This document shows, piece after piece, positions 17,453-26,600 of a stretch of 64,000 nucleotides of DNA. Source of the stretch: Chloroflexota bacterium. Its GTDB lineage: Bacteria > Chloroflexota > Anaerolineae > Anaerolineales > Villigracilaceae. Every line of letters starts with the position of its first letter. Position 1 is the first letter of the stretch. The position numbers and the translations under genes are program-made. Location of the stretch: NCBI GenBank assembly GCA_016219545.1, contig JACRMH010000063.1, positions 1-64,000 of the forward strand. Reading direction: 5' to 3'. Under the pieces are notes generated by a model, which did not search any database, was not told where the DNA came from, and saw nothing but the letters and a program-made list of their open reading frames with translations.

Positions 17453-18589
17453 ATGAATATTAACTTTGCCATGTGGCGCAAGGCTTCATGGGAACTCATC
17501 AAGATGGACGACAAAAAAGAGTGGGATGCATTGGATGTCATTTCCAAGTGGCTGATCGCCACCCGTTCGGCGGTGACCACGGTCACGATCTATTCATGCA
17601 TCATCGCAGGCTTTCTGGCCTGGCGCTATGATTATTTTTCATGGCTGCCGTGGATCATTGTCACGCTGGGTCTATTCATTGCGCATGGTACGAACAACCT
17701 GCTCAACGATTACACAGATTTCTCGCGCGGCGTGGATAAGAACAATTACTTCCGCACCCAGTATGGTGTGCACCCGCTCGTGCAGAAGTTCTGGACGAAA
17801 GACAATCAGATCAAGTGGTTCATTACCAGCGGCGTACTGGCCACGCTTTCAGGTGTATTCGCCCTGTTCTATACAAACTTTAATCCGTTCATCATCAGCG
17901 CATTTGCATTTGGCGCTCTCGTCCTGCTCTTCTATACCTGGCCCTTCAAATATTGGGGGCTCGGCGAGTTGGCCATCTTCCTGATTTGGGGACCCATCAT
18001 GATCGGGAGCGTGTATGTTGTTCTGGCTCTCGGCAATGGCGGCGACATGTCCAACCTGTTCATGGTTGCATTGGCGGGCGTTCCCTTTGGGTTGAGCGTT
18101 GCCAGCATAAACATTGGCAAGCACATAGACAAGATGGAAGATGACAAGAAGAAGGGCGTTGGTACTTTCCCGGTGCGTGTGGGGCAGACCTTTGCCCGCT
18201 ATACCAACATCGCTTCCATTGTTATTGCTTATGGTGTTGTCATCTATCTCGTAGCGACGGGATATTTCTCCACCTTGATGCTGCTCGTTATTTTTGCCGC
18301 ACAGCGCGCCATGTATGCTGTGGCTGTGTTATCCAAGCCGCGCCCCGACGCTGCCCCCAAAGGTTTTGAAGCCTTCTGGCCGACCTGGTTCTCCGGTTTC
18401 TGCTTCTATCACAACCGTCTGTTCGGCGGGCTCTTTATTCTCGGCATTCTGCTGGACACCGTTGCCCGCAAATATCAGGCATCCCTGCCGATCAACATCA
18501 ACATGCTGGGCGCAATTGTGCTGGGGATTGGGTTGGTCTATGCTGTGATTCAAATGCAGATGGCGAAAGCTAAAAAAGCAAAAGCGTAA
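17453..18589 (+). CDS. UbiA-family prenyltransferase (MenA-like)
   Basis: A 378-residue membrane enzyme with about nine hydrophobic helices. The first Asp-rich motif reads NNLLNDYTDFSRGVD (residues ~82-96, the NDxxDxxxD-type signature). The second is represented by HIDKMEDDKKKGVGTFPVRVG (~residue 222). Such enzymes attach an isoprenoid chain to an aromatic acceptor, and MenA-like members make demethylmenaquinone. A menaquinone role would fit the quinone-linked cytochrome pair in this window, but the acceptor is inferred. The start has AAGGAGAGAGA directly upstream, and the gene ends at a strong terminator. Confidence 0.82.
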   Translation: MNINFAMWRKASWELIKMDDKKEWDALDVISKWLIATRSAVTTVTIYSCIIAGFLAWRYDYFSWLPWIIVTLGLFIAHGTNNLLNDYTDFSRGVDKNNYFRTQYGVHPLVQKFWTKDNQIKWFITSGVLATLSGVFALFYTNFNPFIISAFAFGALVLLFYTWPFKYWGLGELAIFLIWGPIMIGSVYVVLALGNGGDMSNLFMVALAGVPFGLSVASINIGKHIDKMEDDKKKGVGTFPVRVGQTFARYTNIASIVIAYGVVIYLVATGYFSTLMLLVIFAAQRAMYAVAVLSKPRPDAAPKGFEAFWPTWFSGFCFYHNRLFGGLFILGILLDTVARKYQASLPININMLGAIVLGIGLVYAVIQMQMAKAKKAKA

Positions 18590-18610
18590 AAAAGTAAAAA
18601 AGTGAGAAGT

Positions 18611-18642
18611 AAAAAGGCTTCGAGTTTATCGAAGCCTTTTTT
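18611..18642. terminator. bidirectional intrinsic terminator
   Basis: AAAAGGCTTCGA/TCGAAGCCTTTT stem with T-run, between two convergent genes. Confidence 0.88.
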
Positions 18643-19379
18643 TACATTTCACTTATTACAATATCTTCAACTTCCAGCCATTCCTCTTGCCCCTCCAAAA
18701 CCCCAAACGCGATCCTTCCTTCCGGTGTGAATGCCGCATATTGATTGTCCATCCAGATGATGACTCCCAAAGGTCGCGAAGCGTTCGGACTCACAGGCGA
18801 CTCAAACGCGAGGGCATCATCCACATAAAATAGAACGCGCTTCGGACCCCACTGTAACTTGTATCTGTGCCATTGAGTGACATCCACGCTGAGAGAGGCA
18901 GAGTCTTCGTCAATTACCTTGCTCAATAATTTTCTTGATGTCTTTCTTGAAAAAGGCAAGGTTAATCCTGCGGCCAGTAAGGGCGGGGTCACCCCGCCCT
19001 TACTTTGAAATGTCTGTGCCATAAATCCATTTGCAGGCTTGTTATCTGTAAACGATAAATAATTTTCCTTTGACCCATAAAAGAACCAGACTGCATTCGG
19101 CAACGTTGGCAAGCGGAACGGAGTCCCGCCGAACCCGAGCGACATTCCAAATGGATCATTCCACAGCCCGAAGCCCCATGTTCCGGCGGGGGAAATGCTT
19201 GAAGTCTTTGCACGCAGACTGAGGCTTAAAGTCTGATGCGGAAACTTATGCCGGGGGAGTTGGGAATAGTCATCGAGCTGGGCATCCCGATAGCTGAGAG
19301 AATCCCCTTTCTGTATTCCTAATCTCCAACCGTTTTTAGTTTGACTGACACTTGCATTCCGCGTTGCTCTTGCTTTCAA
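18642..19379 (-). CDS. conserved hypothetical protein with ConA/lectin-like fold features
   Basis: A 245-residue protein of unknown function. Alternating strands and phrases such as LRAKTSSISPAGTWGFGLWND, VTQWHRYKLQWGPKRVLFYVDD and the final LEVEDIVI resemble concanavalin-A-like (laminin G/GH16-type) jelly rolls, but no catalytic Glu motif is obvious. It starts at TTG, because an in-frame stop lies two codons upstream and AGGAAAAG sits in SD position inside the end of the transporter gene. The two genes are 3 bases apart, so they form an operon. A copy of the GTAGGGGCG-type palindrome (18977-19003) is inserted in frame and encodes about nine residues (SKGGVTPPL). Confidence 0.65.
   Translation of the reverse strand: MKARATRNASVSQTKNGWRLGIQKGDSLSYRDAQLDDYSQLPRHKFPHQTLSLSLRAKTSSISPAGTWGFGLWNDPFGMSLGFGGTPFRLPTLPNAVWFFYGSKENYLSFTDNKPANGFMAQTFQSKGGVTPPLLAAGLTLPFSRKTSRKLLSKVIDEDSASLSVDVTQWHRYKLQWGPKRVLFYVDDALAFESPVSPNASRPLGVIIWMDNQYAAFTPEGRIAFGVLEGQEEWLEVEDIVISEM
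18977..19003. repeat. short palindromic repeat inside a coding region, copy 3
   Basis: GTAAGGGCGGGGT and ACCCCGCCCTTAC form a perfect 27-base palindrome within the ConA-like protein gene. Its length of 27 is a multiple of three, so the frame stays open. Confidence 0.7.
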
Positions 19380-19382
19380 CTT

Positions 19383-20270
19383 TTAACTTTTCCTGTTGAC
19401 TAACCAAATACCAATCAAAATAACAGCGCCGCCCAAAACCGAAACGAGGGTGATCTGCTCATGCAAGATGACTGCTGCCACGACCATGCTGGTCAGCGGC
19501 TCGACAAAAAGAAAGGCTCCCGTTTGAGCGGCCGGTAATTGACTGAGCGCGTCGAACCACGCAATGTAGGCAAAGCCGGTGGTGAAGACACCGAGGAAGA
19601 TCATTGCCATCCAGCCGCGTGCGTCGAGCAGTGGAATTTCCACATAATTTTTTCCGGCAAAAAATGCAACCGAAGTGATGAGCCAGCCGATGGTCATTGT
19701 CCAAAATGTGAGCAGCGTGGAGGGATGACTCTTTAATCCGCGCCGCGAGAGGATGGAAAATACCGCCCAGTTGACCGAGCTAATGAGGATCAGAAAATCA
19801 CCCGTTGTTCCAAAGTTGCCAACGGCAATGGTCGAGAGGTCACCTTTGCTGACGACTGCCAGCACACCGAGCATGGCAAGCACAATGCCCGAGGATTGCA
19901 GGAGGCTGAGTTTTTCCTTTAAGACCATCCAGCCCAAAACGGCGATGAAGGCCGGAGACGTGGAAACGATCCATGCGGTGGTGGTGGCCTGCGCGGTCTT
20001 CAATCCATTCGATTGCAGCCATTGATGGAAGGTGATCCCTAAAAATCCGAGCAGTGTGAAGTAGAGCCAATCACCGGCCTTTGGAAATGAAAATTGTTTG
20101 CGCGCAATGACAGCGATCAACAGCATGGGAATGCCCATCGCAAAACGGACCCAGACGACTGCAATGGGGGAGATCTCTCCCACGGCTATTTTTGTGGCAA
20201 TGAACGATGCGCCCCATACCATCACAGCAAAGAGGGCTTCAAGATAAGGGAGAAATTTTGATTTGTGCAT
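19383..20270 (-). CDS. EamA/DMT-family transporter
   Basis: A 295-residue inner-membrane transporter with ten hydrophobic helices arranged as two EamA repeats. The first begins LEALFAVMVWGASFIATKIA and the second SVNWAVFSILSRRGL. Each ends with the typical PLTSMVVAAVILHEQIT-type segment. Members of this drug/metabolite transporter group export amino acids or other metabolites, and the substrate is not deducible. It is first in a two-gene operon with the ConA-like protein. The 280 bases upstream (20271-20550) hold no gene that I can support. Confidence 0.88.
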   Translation of the reverse strand: MHKSKFLPYLEALFAVMVWGASFIATKIAVGEISPIAVVWVRFAMGIPMLLIAVIARKQFSFPKAGDWLYFTLLGFLGITFHQWLQSNGLKTAQATTTAWIVSTSPAFIAVLGWMVLKEKLSLLQSSGIVLAMLGVLAVVSKGDLSTIAVGNFGTTGDFLILISSVNWAVFSILSRRGLKSHPSTLLTFWTMTIGWLITSVAFFAGKNYVEIPLLDARGWMAMIFLGVFTTGFAYIAWFDALSQLPAAQTGAFLFVEPLTSMVVAAVILHEQITLVSVLGGAVILIGIWLVNRKS

Positions 20271-20550
20271 GTAGATTCCGCGGGTTGGTTAATATTTTCA
20301 TCAAAGATTGCAAAAAAAGCAGGGCTTTTCGGGTAATGCATAGTTTCGGGAAAAGTCCACGACGGAGATTCTAGCACTTTTACCGATAATTTTTGTTGAC
20401 GCACATGTTTTTGACTCTCCCGTTTCCGGCGAATATGCTTCCTCCAAGCGACGCAAACCGGATTTTGCAAAAGCCATGAACACGACTGCCGGGGGAGTTG
20501 CTTTTATTCTAAAGGTCTATTAAACTGGATATGAAATTCAGGAGGCCCCC

Positions 20551-20913
20551 ATGAAAAGTAAATTGAGAATGGAAAAACGCAGGAAAGTAATGACTTTCAC
20601 GCCGGTCTATAACGGTCTTACAAATAGTCTGCTGGGTTATCTCGGGGACCTAACCCTGAAAGGTGCTTTACTGGTGAGTGAAAACCCGATCGAAGTCGAA
20701 CAGACATTAAGCCTGGCTATCGAATTCCGCAAGACCTCTGAAAACCCCGCCTCACGCATGGTCATTTCGGCGCGTGTGGCATGGTGTAAATTGGAAGACC
20801 ATCGGACTTACTACAATACGGGTTTGGAATTCCTCTCGTTGACCGATGAGGAAATCAAGATGATCGGGGCGATCATGGACAAGTATCAATTCAACTTCGA
20901 AATGCCAAATTGA
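20551..20913 (+). CDS. PilZ-domain protein
   Basis: A 120-residue single-domain protein. The c-di-GMP-binding signature is split as usual: an N-terminal basic motif (KRRKVMTFTPVY, residues ~9-20) and, after ~20 residues, GYLGDLTLKGALL (the D/NxSxxG motif, here D-L-T-x-x-G with Thr for Ser). It is probably a cyclic-di-GMP receptor controlling surface or motility functions. Binding is plausible but not certain because RxxxR reads KRRKV. AGGAGG precedes the ATG. Monocistronic. Confidence 0.75.
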   Translation: MKSKLRMEKRRKVMTFTPVYNGLTNSLLGYLGDLTLKGALLVSENPIEVEQTLSLAIEFRKTSENPASRMVISARVAWCKLEDHRTYYNTGLEFLSLTDEEIKMIGAIMDKYQFNFEMPN

Positions 20914-20970
20914 GTCTATTGCAAGACCGGCCCCACCATTCCTGACTCAAAATTTGCGCGTTCAAAAGAT

Positions 20971-21537
20971 TTATGGCAGCGTTCCGCCTTCCAAAACAAT
21001 GATCGGCGGAATGGACGGGTCCGCACGGCGTAACCGGATATGTTCCATGGCAGCTTTTGCATTGAACGGATTCGAATAGATCATTTCCACCACCGGCGCA
21101 GGGAATAATTCCTCGATATTGCCCCATCCTTCATCAGGCATGACAACGGCTTTGATATGACCGTCTTCTCCAAGGAAGATCACCACAGGTGCGCTGGTGG
21201 CTGTGCCCTCATCATTCTCGCATTCCGCCCAGGCATAGATCTGTTCCCCTTTTCCTCCCATGAATATCCATTCACATAAACCGTGATCGCTTTCAAGATC
21301 GGGTACAGTGTTTCCGATTGGTCCAAGCAGAACACTGGAAAGAGCGCGTTCATATTCGATCCAGCGCGGAGGCAGGGATGGATCAATTGTTGGGGATGGT
21401 TGTGCCGTGACGGGAAGGGGAGCAATGGATATGTAGGTTGGAGTGGGGAAGATGCCGTTATTGACGGTATTACATGCCAGTGTGACCACCCATAAAAGGA
21501 GCATGAAAAATATTATTTTAACGGGCTGTTTTTGCAT
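20971..21537 (-). CDS. putative lipoprotein of unknown function
   Basis: A 188-residue exported protein with lipobox VTLAC (Cys ~22), a Pro/Thr linker (TPTYISIAPLPVTAQPSPT) and a C-terminal domain including WIFMGGKGEQIYAWAECEND and VVIFLGEDGHIKAVVMPDEG. This pattern is reminiscent of a small beta-rich domain found in several Chloroflexota secreted proteins. It lies 20 bases downstream of the next lipoprotein gene, so the two are probably one operon. No function assigned. Confidence 0.7.
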   Translation of the reverse strand: MQKQPVKIIFFMLLLWVVTLACNTVNNGIFPTPTYISIAPLPVTAQPSPTIDPSLPPRWIEYERALSSVLLGPIGNTVPDLESDHGLCEWIFMGGKGEQIYAWAECENDEGTATSAPVVIFLGEDGHIKAVVMPDEGWGNIEELFPAPVVEMIYSNPFNAKAAMEHIRLRRADPSIPPIIVLEGGTLP

Positions 21538-21557
21538 TTCAGTTTCCTATTCGCACA

Positions 21558-22214
21558 TCACGGACCACACATCCACTCCACGGGTTGGCTGATCGCTTCC
21601 ACCTCGGCAGAGCTGAGAAGATAATAGCATTCGGGGCGGTCGAACACACCGGCGACCCTGTCCACGCCCTGGCGGCTGAACTGTCCGTTTGTGGAATAGG
21701 AGGAATGGAATTGCTGTTCCCAAACCTGACCCGGGAAGATCAGCTCTGAGTACCAGTAGCTGTCGTCGAGGTTGGTTGCCGCGCTGTGGACACTTGTATT
21801 CGTGCGGCGGACGACCCAAATGCCGTCCGTCGGGTGGATATTGCTCGCACTCAACTTGTAGTCACAGTCCCGATAATATGTTTCCTGCACAGTCTTTACG
21901 ATCTCTATTTGAGTCTGGATGTAAATAGTAGCGTTGCATTCCTGCGCGGACGCAGGAGTGGGCGTGAGATATTTTTCTGTGGCAACAGGCTGAGCTCCCT
22001 CAGGTTCTATTGGCATTTCCCCCGCCTGGTTTTCTGTCTGCGGTTTTGGCGTGGGCGTAGCACTTTCGCAATAAGCACTTTCATAGATCGTGGATGGATG
22101 CCACTTGCCGCCCTTCGCTTCACAGAAATACTCCGGCGAAACATCCTCTACTTCGCAAGCCAGTTGAACCAACAAGACAAGAAGCAATGCAAGCCGCCAG
22201 ACATTCTTTTTCAT
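21558..22214 (-). CDS. putative lipoprotein of unknown function
   Basis: A 218-residue exported protein with lipobox VQLAC (Cys ~19) and a Pro/Thr/Glu-rich linker (TPTPKPQTENQAGEMP). The C-terminal domain contains paired Cys (CNATIYIQTQIE, RDCDYKL) and a repeat-like WVVRRTNTSVHSAAT block. It is first of a two-gene operon with the lipoprotein above, and it has no recognised domain. Confidence 0.7.
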   Translation of the reverse strand: MKKNVWRLALLLVLLVQLACEVEDVSPEYFCEAKGGKWHPSTIYESAYCESATPTPKPQTENQAGEMPIEPEGAQPVATEKYLTPTPASAQECNATIYIQTQIEIVKTVQETYYRDCDYKLSASNIHPTDGIWVVRRTNTSVHSAATNLDDSYWYSELIFPGQVWEQQFHSSYSTNGQFSRQGVDRVAGVFDRPECYYLLSSAEVEAISQPVEWMCGP

Positions 22215-22339
22215 GGCGTCCCTCCCGAAAATAAAACAAACCCTTTTCGTATTTAATTGTACATCGCTGATTTATGGATTTCAAGAATTTGAAAGATCAT
22301 AAAAAATGCCAGAAGAGTGGAAGGGGCAGCGCGGACTCA

Positions 22340-22470
22340 CTAACCCTTCAAAGCAAGTTCAATTGTCCGCATGACCCCATTGACGTCATTCTCCACTTGA
22401 TTATTCCAAAAGCGGATTACTTTGTACCCCAGTGCCTCAAAATACCTGCTTCGCTCAACATCATTGAGGC
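22340..22470 (-). pseudogene. C-terminal remnant of a DUF559 endonuclease-like gene
   Basis: Reading the minus strand from about 22470 to the TAG at 22340 gives a ~43-residue stretch containing DVERSRYFEALGYKVIRFWN and ending ELALKG. This is the classic end of DUF559 (very-short-patch-repair-like) nucleases, including the RFWNN motif. The N-terminal part is missing and is replaced by the ~95-bp repeat at 22470. It therefore looks like a gene cut by that repeat. It is too short to be functional. Confidence 0.65.
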
Positions 22471-22565
22471 TATCACGAATCAAAAGTGACAGTCACCTTT
22501 AAGGTGACTGTCACTTTGCCTCTCGCTAGGACGGAGGGGACCGCTCTCCCGTCATTCCCGCCGCG
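22470..22565 (+). repeat. 95-bp direct repeat, left copy
   Basis: The repeat begins CTATCACGAATCAAAAGTGA and contains a perfect 33-bp palindrome at 22484-22516 (arms AAGTGACAGTCACCTT). The tail is TTTGCCTCTCGCTAGG-ACGGAGGGG. A second copy in the same orientation lies at 23506-23600, so the pair brackets the toxin-antitoxin module. It may be a small non-autonomous mobile element. Confidence 0.8.
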
Positions 22566-22567
22566 GA

Positions 22568-22927
22568 CTATAAATACCTTATGCCGTTGATCAATTCTTC
22601 AGCAGTAACATTCTCTAAAAGTTTTGTAACTCGCTTTTGCAATTCGCTGCGAGAAAGCTCCTTCGATACCACAACCCCATAATGTTCTTTTCCATCTTCG
22701 TAATATTGAATCGCCAATGGGACAAAGTCCTTGATGTTGAAAGTCACAACTGCCCTGTGTTCACCAACCGCATATTCCATAATTTTCTCATCAGGCGTGG
22801 CGACCATGTCAACTTCATTGACATGGATAACATCAAAGCCCTGCCCACGTAGAAGTTTTGCAAGGTAAGCCCAAATATGTTCATCGAGAAGCAGTTTGGG
22901 GGAATTCTTTTTGGTTTCTTTGCTCAT
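22568..22927 (-). CDS. DUF5615 PIN-like toxin component
   Basis: A 119-residue protein of the Mut7-C/PIN-like group. KLLLDEHIWAYLAKLLRGQG (residues ~11-30) has the conserved Asp-Glu, EVDMVATPDEKIMEYA the second acidic cluster, and VVTFNIKDF the third (Asp ~67). This group is paired with DUF433 proteins in type II toxin-antitoxin modules and is predicted to be an RNase. Its start overlaps the stop of the DUF433 gene by 4 bases (ATGA), so the two are translationally coupled. Confidence 0.85.
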   Translation of the reverse strand: MSKETKKNSPKLLLDEHIWAYLAKLLRGQGFDVIHVNEVDMVATPDEKIMEYAVGEHRAVVTFNIKDFVPLAIQYYEDGKEHYGVVVSKELSRSELQKRVTKLLENVTAEELINGIRYL

Positions 22928-23427
22928 CCGCCCGTGATTTCCTTATATTTTTTCGCGCCAAGTTTTTCAAGCAACATGCGGCGAGACGCTTCTTCTGTAT
23001 TTTCTTCACGTTCTTTGTCGATCTCTGCCTGGTGGATAAAATAATACTGAATAGCTTCATACACCTGCGACAGCGTAATATGCGGGATGATTTCCTTTGT
23101 AATAATTTCAGGTGTTTCTCCGATCTGCAAATAGCCGATCAAAATATGCACAGGGACTCGTGTTCCACGTATTAAAGCAGTTGTGCCTCCCGTAGACCGA
23201 ACTACTTCAATGTTGGGAAAAATTTTCTCTGATTTGCGTTTTGCTTTCGATTTCTTGAGCGCATAACTTGCGGACTGCTCTCCCACCTTTTTGCCTTTAC
23301 GTGTTTCCAGATACGCCCGCAACGCCTCGCGGATCAACTCACTGCGCGAGCGATGTTCTTCCGCTGCCACGCTGTCAACATCTTCGAGAAATTTTTCGGG
23401 GAGGGAGACTAATATTTTGTTTGCCAT
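22924..23427 (-). CDS. DUF433 antitoxin with N-terminal ribbon-helix-helix
   Basis: A 167-residue predicted antitoxin. The first ~45 residues form a ribbon-helix-helix DNA-binding domain (KILVSLPEKFLEDVDSVAAE, SRSELIREALRAYLE). After a Lys-rich linker comes the DUF433 domain (STGGTTALIRGTRVPVHILI, then LSQVYEAIQYYF). It should bind the DUF5615 partner and repress its own promoter, where a matching inverted repeat is visible. Confidence 0.85.
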   Translation of the reverse strand: MANKILVSLPEKFLEDVDSVAAEEHRSRSELIREALRAYLETRKGKKVGEQSASYALKKSKAKRKSEKIFPNIEVVRSTGGTTALIRGTRVPVHILIGYLQIGETPEIITKEIIPHITLSQVYEAIQYYFIHQAEIDKEREENTEEASRRMLLEKLGAKKYKEITGG

Positions 23428-23456
23428 GAGGATATATCCTGTATATCCTCATTATA
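23428..23456 (-). promoter_or_regulatory. TA-module promoter and operator
   Basis: Directly upstream of the antitoxin start lies the perfect inverted repeat GAGGATATA (23428-23436) / TATATCCTC (23442-23450). Next to it, on the minus strand, is a TATAAT -10 box (23451-23456). This is the expected layout for autorepression by the ribbon-helix-helix antitoxin. Confidence 0.65.
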
Positions 23457-23505
23457 CCTGCTCTACCGCAATCAATATCGAGCGGATCATGCCCGCAATA
23501 TCGTT

Positions 23506-23600
23506 CTATCACGAATCAAAAGTGACAGTCACCTCTAAGGTGACTGTCACTTTGCCTCTCGCTAGGGCGGAGGGGGCGCTCTCCCGCCATTCCTGCAATG
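23506..23600 (+). repeat. 95-bp direct repeat, right copy
   Basis: Nearly identical to 22470-22565 (CTATCACGAATCAAAAGTGA start, palindrome with one T-to-C change in its centre, TTTGCCTCTCGCTAGG tail). Confidence 0.8.
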
Positions 23601-23625
23601 GATATAGTTTACAAAATAATTTCTA

Positions 23626-26600
23626 TTAATTTGGTGTTACCAATTTTGATTCTGCACTAAAGGATTCGATTACCTGTAATAGCTTCTCAATTTTTTGGTA
23701 TTTTAGCTTGTCCTCAAGTCTACATAAATTCTTTGGTGCATTATTTTCGAATATAGTAATACAAGCGCCCAGCAATCTTTCCCCAAACTCTTTTTTATTC
23801 ATTTTGGTCGGAAAGGATTCAATTATTTCAACAAATATTTTCTCGACAATATCTAGTTCGACAGCATCATCCATCATTTTTCTAAAGAAAAATATTCCCA
23901 CAACTTTTAATCCTACGTCAAAGGGGACACCATAATCTTCTGATAATGTAAGCGGAAAATTCAACCTTCTAATGTTTTCAGGCTTAATATTTTTTATGTC
24001 TCCATCGCCAAAGACTGCTTTCTCGATATCATCAGGGTTTAGAGATAAGAATCTGAATCGATAAGAAGACAAATAACCAAAATATTCCAAGTATTCGTCA
24101 AAGGTAATATAGCCTTCCTCATATAAAACCCGTACTAGCGCCCAAGAGGAAAAATATTCTGGTGCTTTTTTCTTTGTTTCAAGCTCGTTCACCTTTAGAT
24201 AAAGAAAATCTTCAGTCAAGACTGGCAAGTTTTCTTTTTGCGCTAATATGCAAGCATCACTTAATTCGGCCGAAACTTGTGTTTCGGAAAAGCAATCTAT
24301 CTTGTTTGCCAAAGAAATAACGCCAATGTTTTTCGGGTTTGATTCGAGTACCTTAATGCTCGCAACAAAGTTAGAGCGAATTAAATCTCTTTTATCCTTA
24401 TCAATAGACGAAAAAGTTATCTTGCCTTGGGCGTATCCCATGTGACCAGTTTGCCCTGGTGCATATCGGAATCTATCTGTAATTTCGGCTAATAAACTTA
24501 TCACCGATTGAGGTACCTTCAAATTTGGCAATTGGGCATAAATCTTTTGCAACATTCCTGTTTCAGATAAAAACATAGCTGATGTGCCATCAATATAAAA
24601 CTGCATTTTTTCATCAACAATTTTTTTGGCAATTTCTCTTTGATATTCAAGTTCCTCGGTAGTTCCAACACTAAAATTAATAAAGCCTTTGTTTTCTTGT
24701 TGTATATATCCTATCGCATTTACAAGTCCACCTTCACTTATAGCTAACATAGCTAATGGAACGTTGTTCTTACAATACATCTCAAAAAGTGGCTCTGTTC
24801 GTGTTTTTAAATCTTCAAAATACTCCAACAAATTCTGGATATCGACAGTGTCGTCTTTTGGAGGAATTTCTATCAACTGTGCACCCGCGAGATCACCAGC
24901 TTTAGCGAGATTTTGAAAATTCCGACCGCTTTGCCATAAAACATACTTTTCTGTCGAAAATACTAATTCAATTACATCCTCATAAATCTCTGAACTATAT
25001 TTGTTATCAAATGTTATTTTATCGCCAGGCTTCTTGTCAATAAATAGAGGGTATTTATTGCTGTCTCCATTAATCAACAAAGCGTCTAACTCATTTTCAC
25101 TCCCTATAAAATACCATTGATCTTTGTTTCTTAATTTTACAAATGTGTTTTCTTGAACCTTTTCTAAAGAATCTAGATTCAGATCAATTCGATTTCCAAT
25201 ATTCACAAACAGAAAATGCAATCTTGCGTATTCTTGAGGGGAGAATATTTTTTTAATTTTCACCCCTTCTACCAGAGCTTTTAGAGCACTTTCTACGTTA
25301 TCGTTATTCAAATATATTTCAGTTTCAATCCCAGCTTTAAACTCAAAAGACGGTTTTTCTAATGGGTATTCTTTTAGCAATTTTCCAGCTTTTTTGAAAG
25401 CTTCATTATCAACTTTGCCTCTCTCTAAACAAGCAATAAGTGTATTTGTAAGAAGCCCTTCCTTGTTCCTTGAATCTAAGAGCTTTTTTGCGAAATCCTC
25501 ATTTAGCAACTGCTCCCCAGTGCTAATGACTTCTGGGAATTTTTTTAGATTTAGATAGGCATATAGCAATTGTATTTTTAAGTTGAATATCTCTTTTTCG
25601 TTTTCTTCTTTATCTAGGAGTTTCTTTAAAATGATAATTTCGAAATCCCAAGCTTCTTTTCGTCGCGCAATTTGCAGCATTGGTCTACATTCAATATAGT
25701 CCAACTTTGACAGATCAAGTTGCTTTAGAATTTGGAATGCCTCATCAAAATCCATCTCATCAAAGTTGAGTAATAAATTTAATTTATCCTTTTGAATGTT
25801 TTTGTCGTTTGGTAAATTTTCAATTATTTTTCTTCTCAATCCAGGTGAGCTCCTCAAAGGAGTGCTGGCAAGAGCTATGGCAAGCGGAACATCGTGTTTT
25901 AAAAACTCCAATACGCGCTCGTGATTTCCTTTTTCAAATTCGTTGATAAACTCAAAATATTTTCGGTTGTTAATTTCTTCAAAAAACATTTTCCCTTTGA
26001 TAAATAAAGCATCTCTTAGACTAAGTTGAAAAACAAGCACTCCTGAAAGTTCGTCGGAAATCTCTTTCTTCGAGTTTCTCAGATATTCCAACAGTTGATT
26101 CAATTCATTTTCAGGCAATGAAATAAGCTTGAACACTCCTGCGATAATTTGCTCGATTCGTCTGTCAAAGTAACAAGTTGTTGCTAATTTAAAAGTTTCT
26201 CTTGATAGATTTACAAATTCCAGAATTTTGTCTTGCACAAGAAGTGCATCTAATTTATAGATATTCAAATTTGCTTTATTTCGCGCACCGATATCGCTAT
26301 GATCAAGAAATTTGTGTTCAACCTTTGCAACTTTGTCCAATAATTGTTGAGACATTTCCAGTCTTTGTGCAATGTCTTCATTTGTGAGCATTCTGATTTC
26401 GATGAGTGTCATTTCATCAAGATAATTATTAAGTCTATCAGGGCTTAAGTGAACGGCTTTTTCTATAAAACTATCTGCATTAGTTTCATCACCCAATTTT
26501 TGAAAAAACAGCGCGTACAAGCGATAGAAACTTGCTTTTATTTTTGGGTCATCTGGGAATGTATCCTCATCTATATTTTCGATGTCTATCTTTTCCCCAA

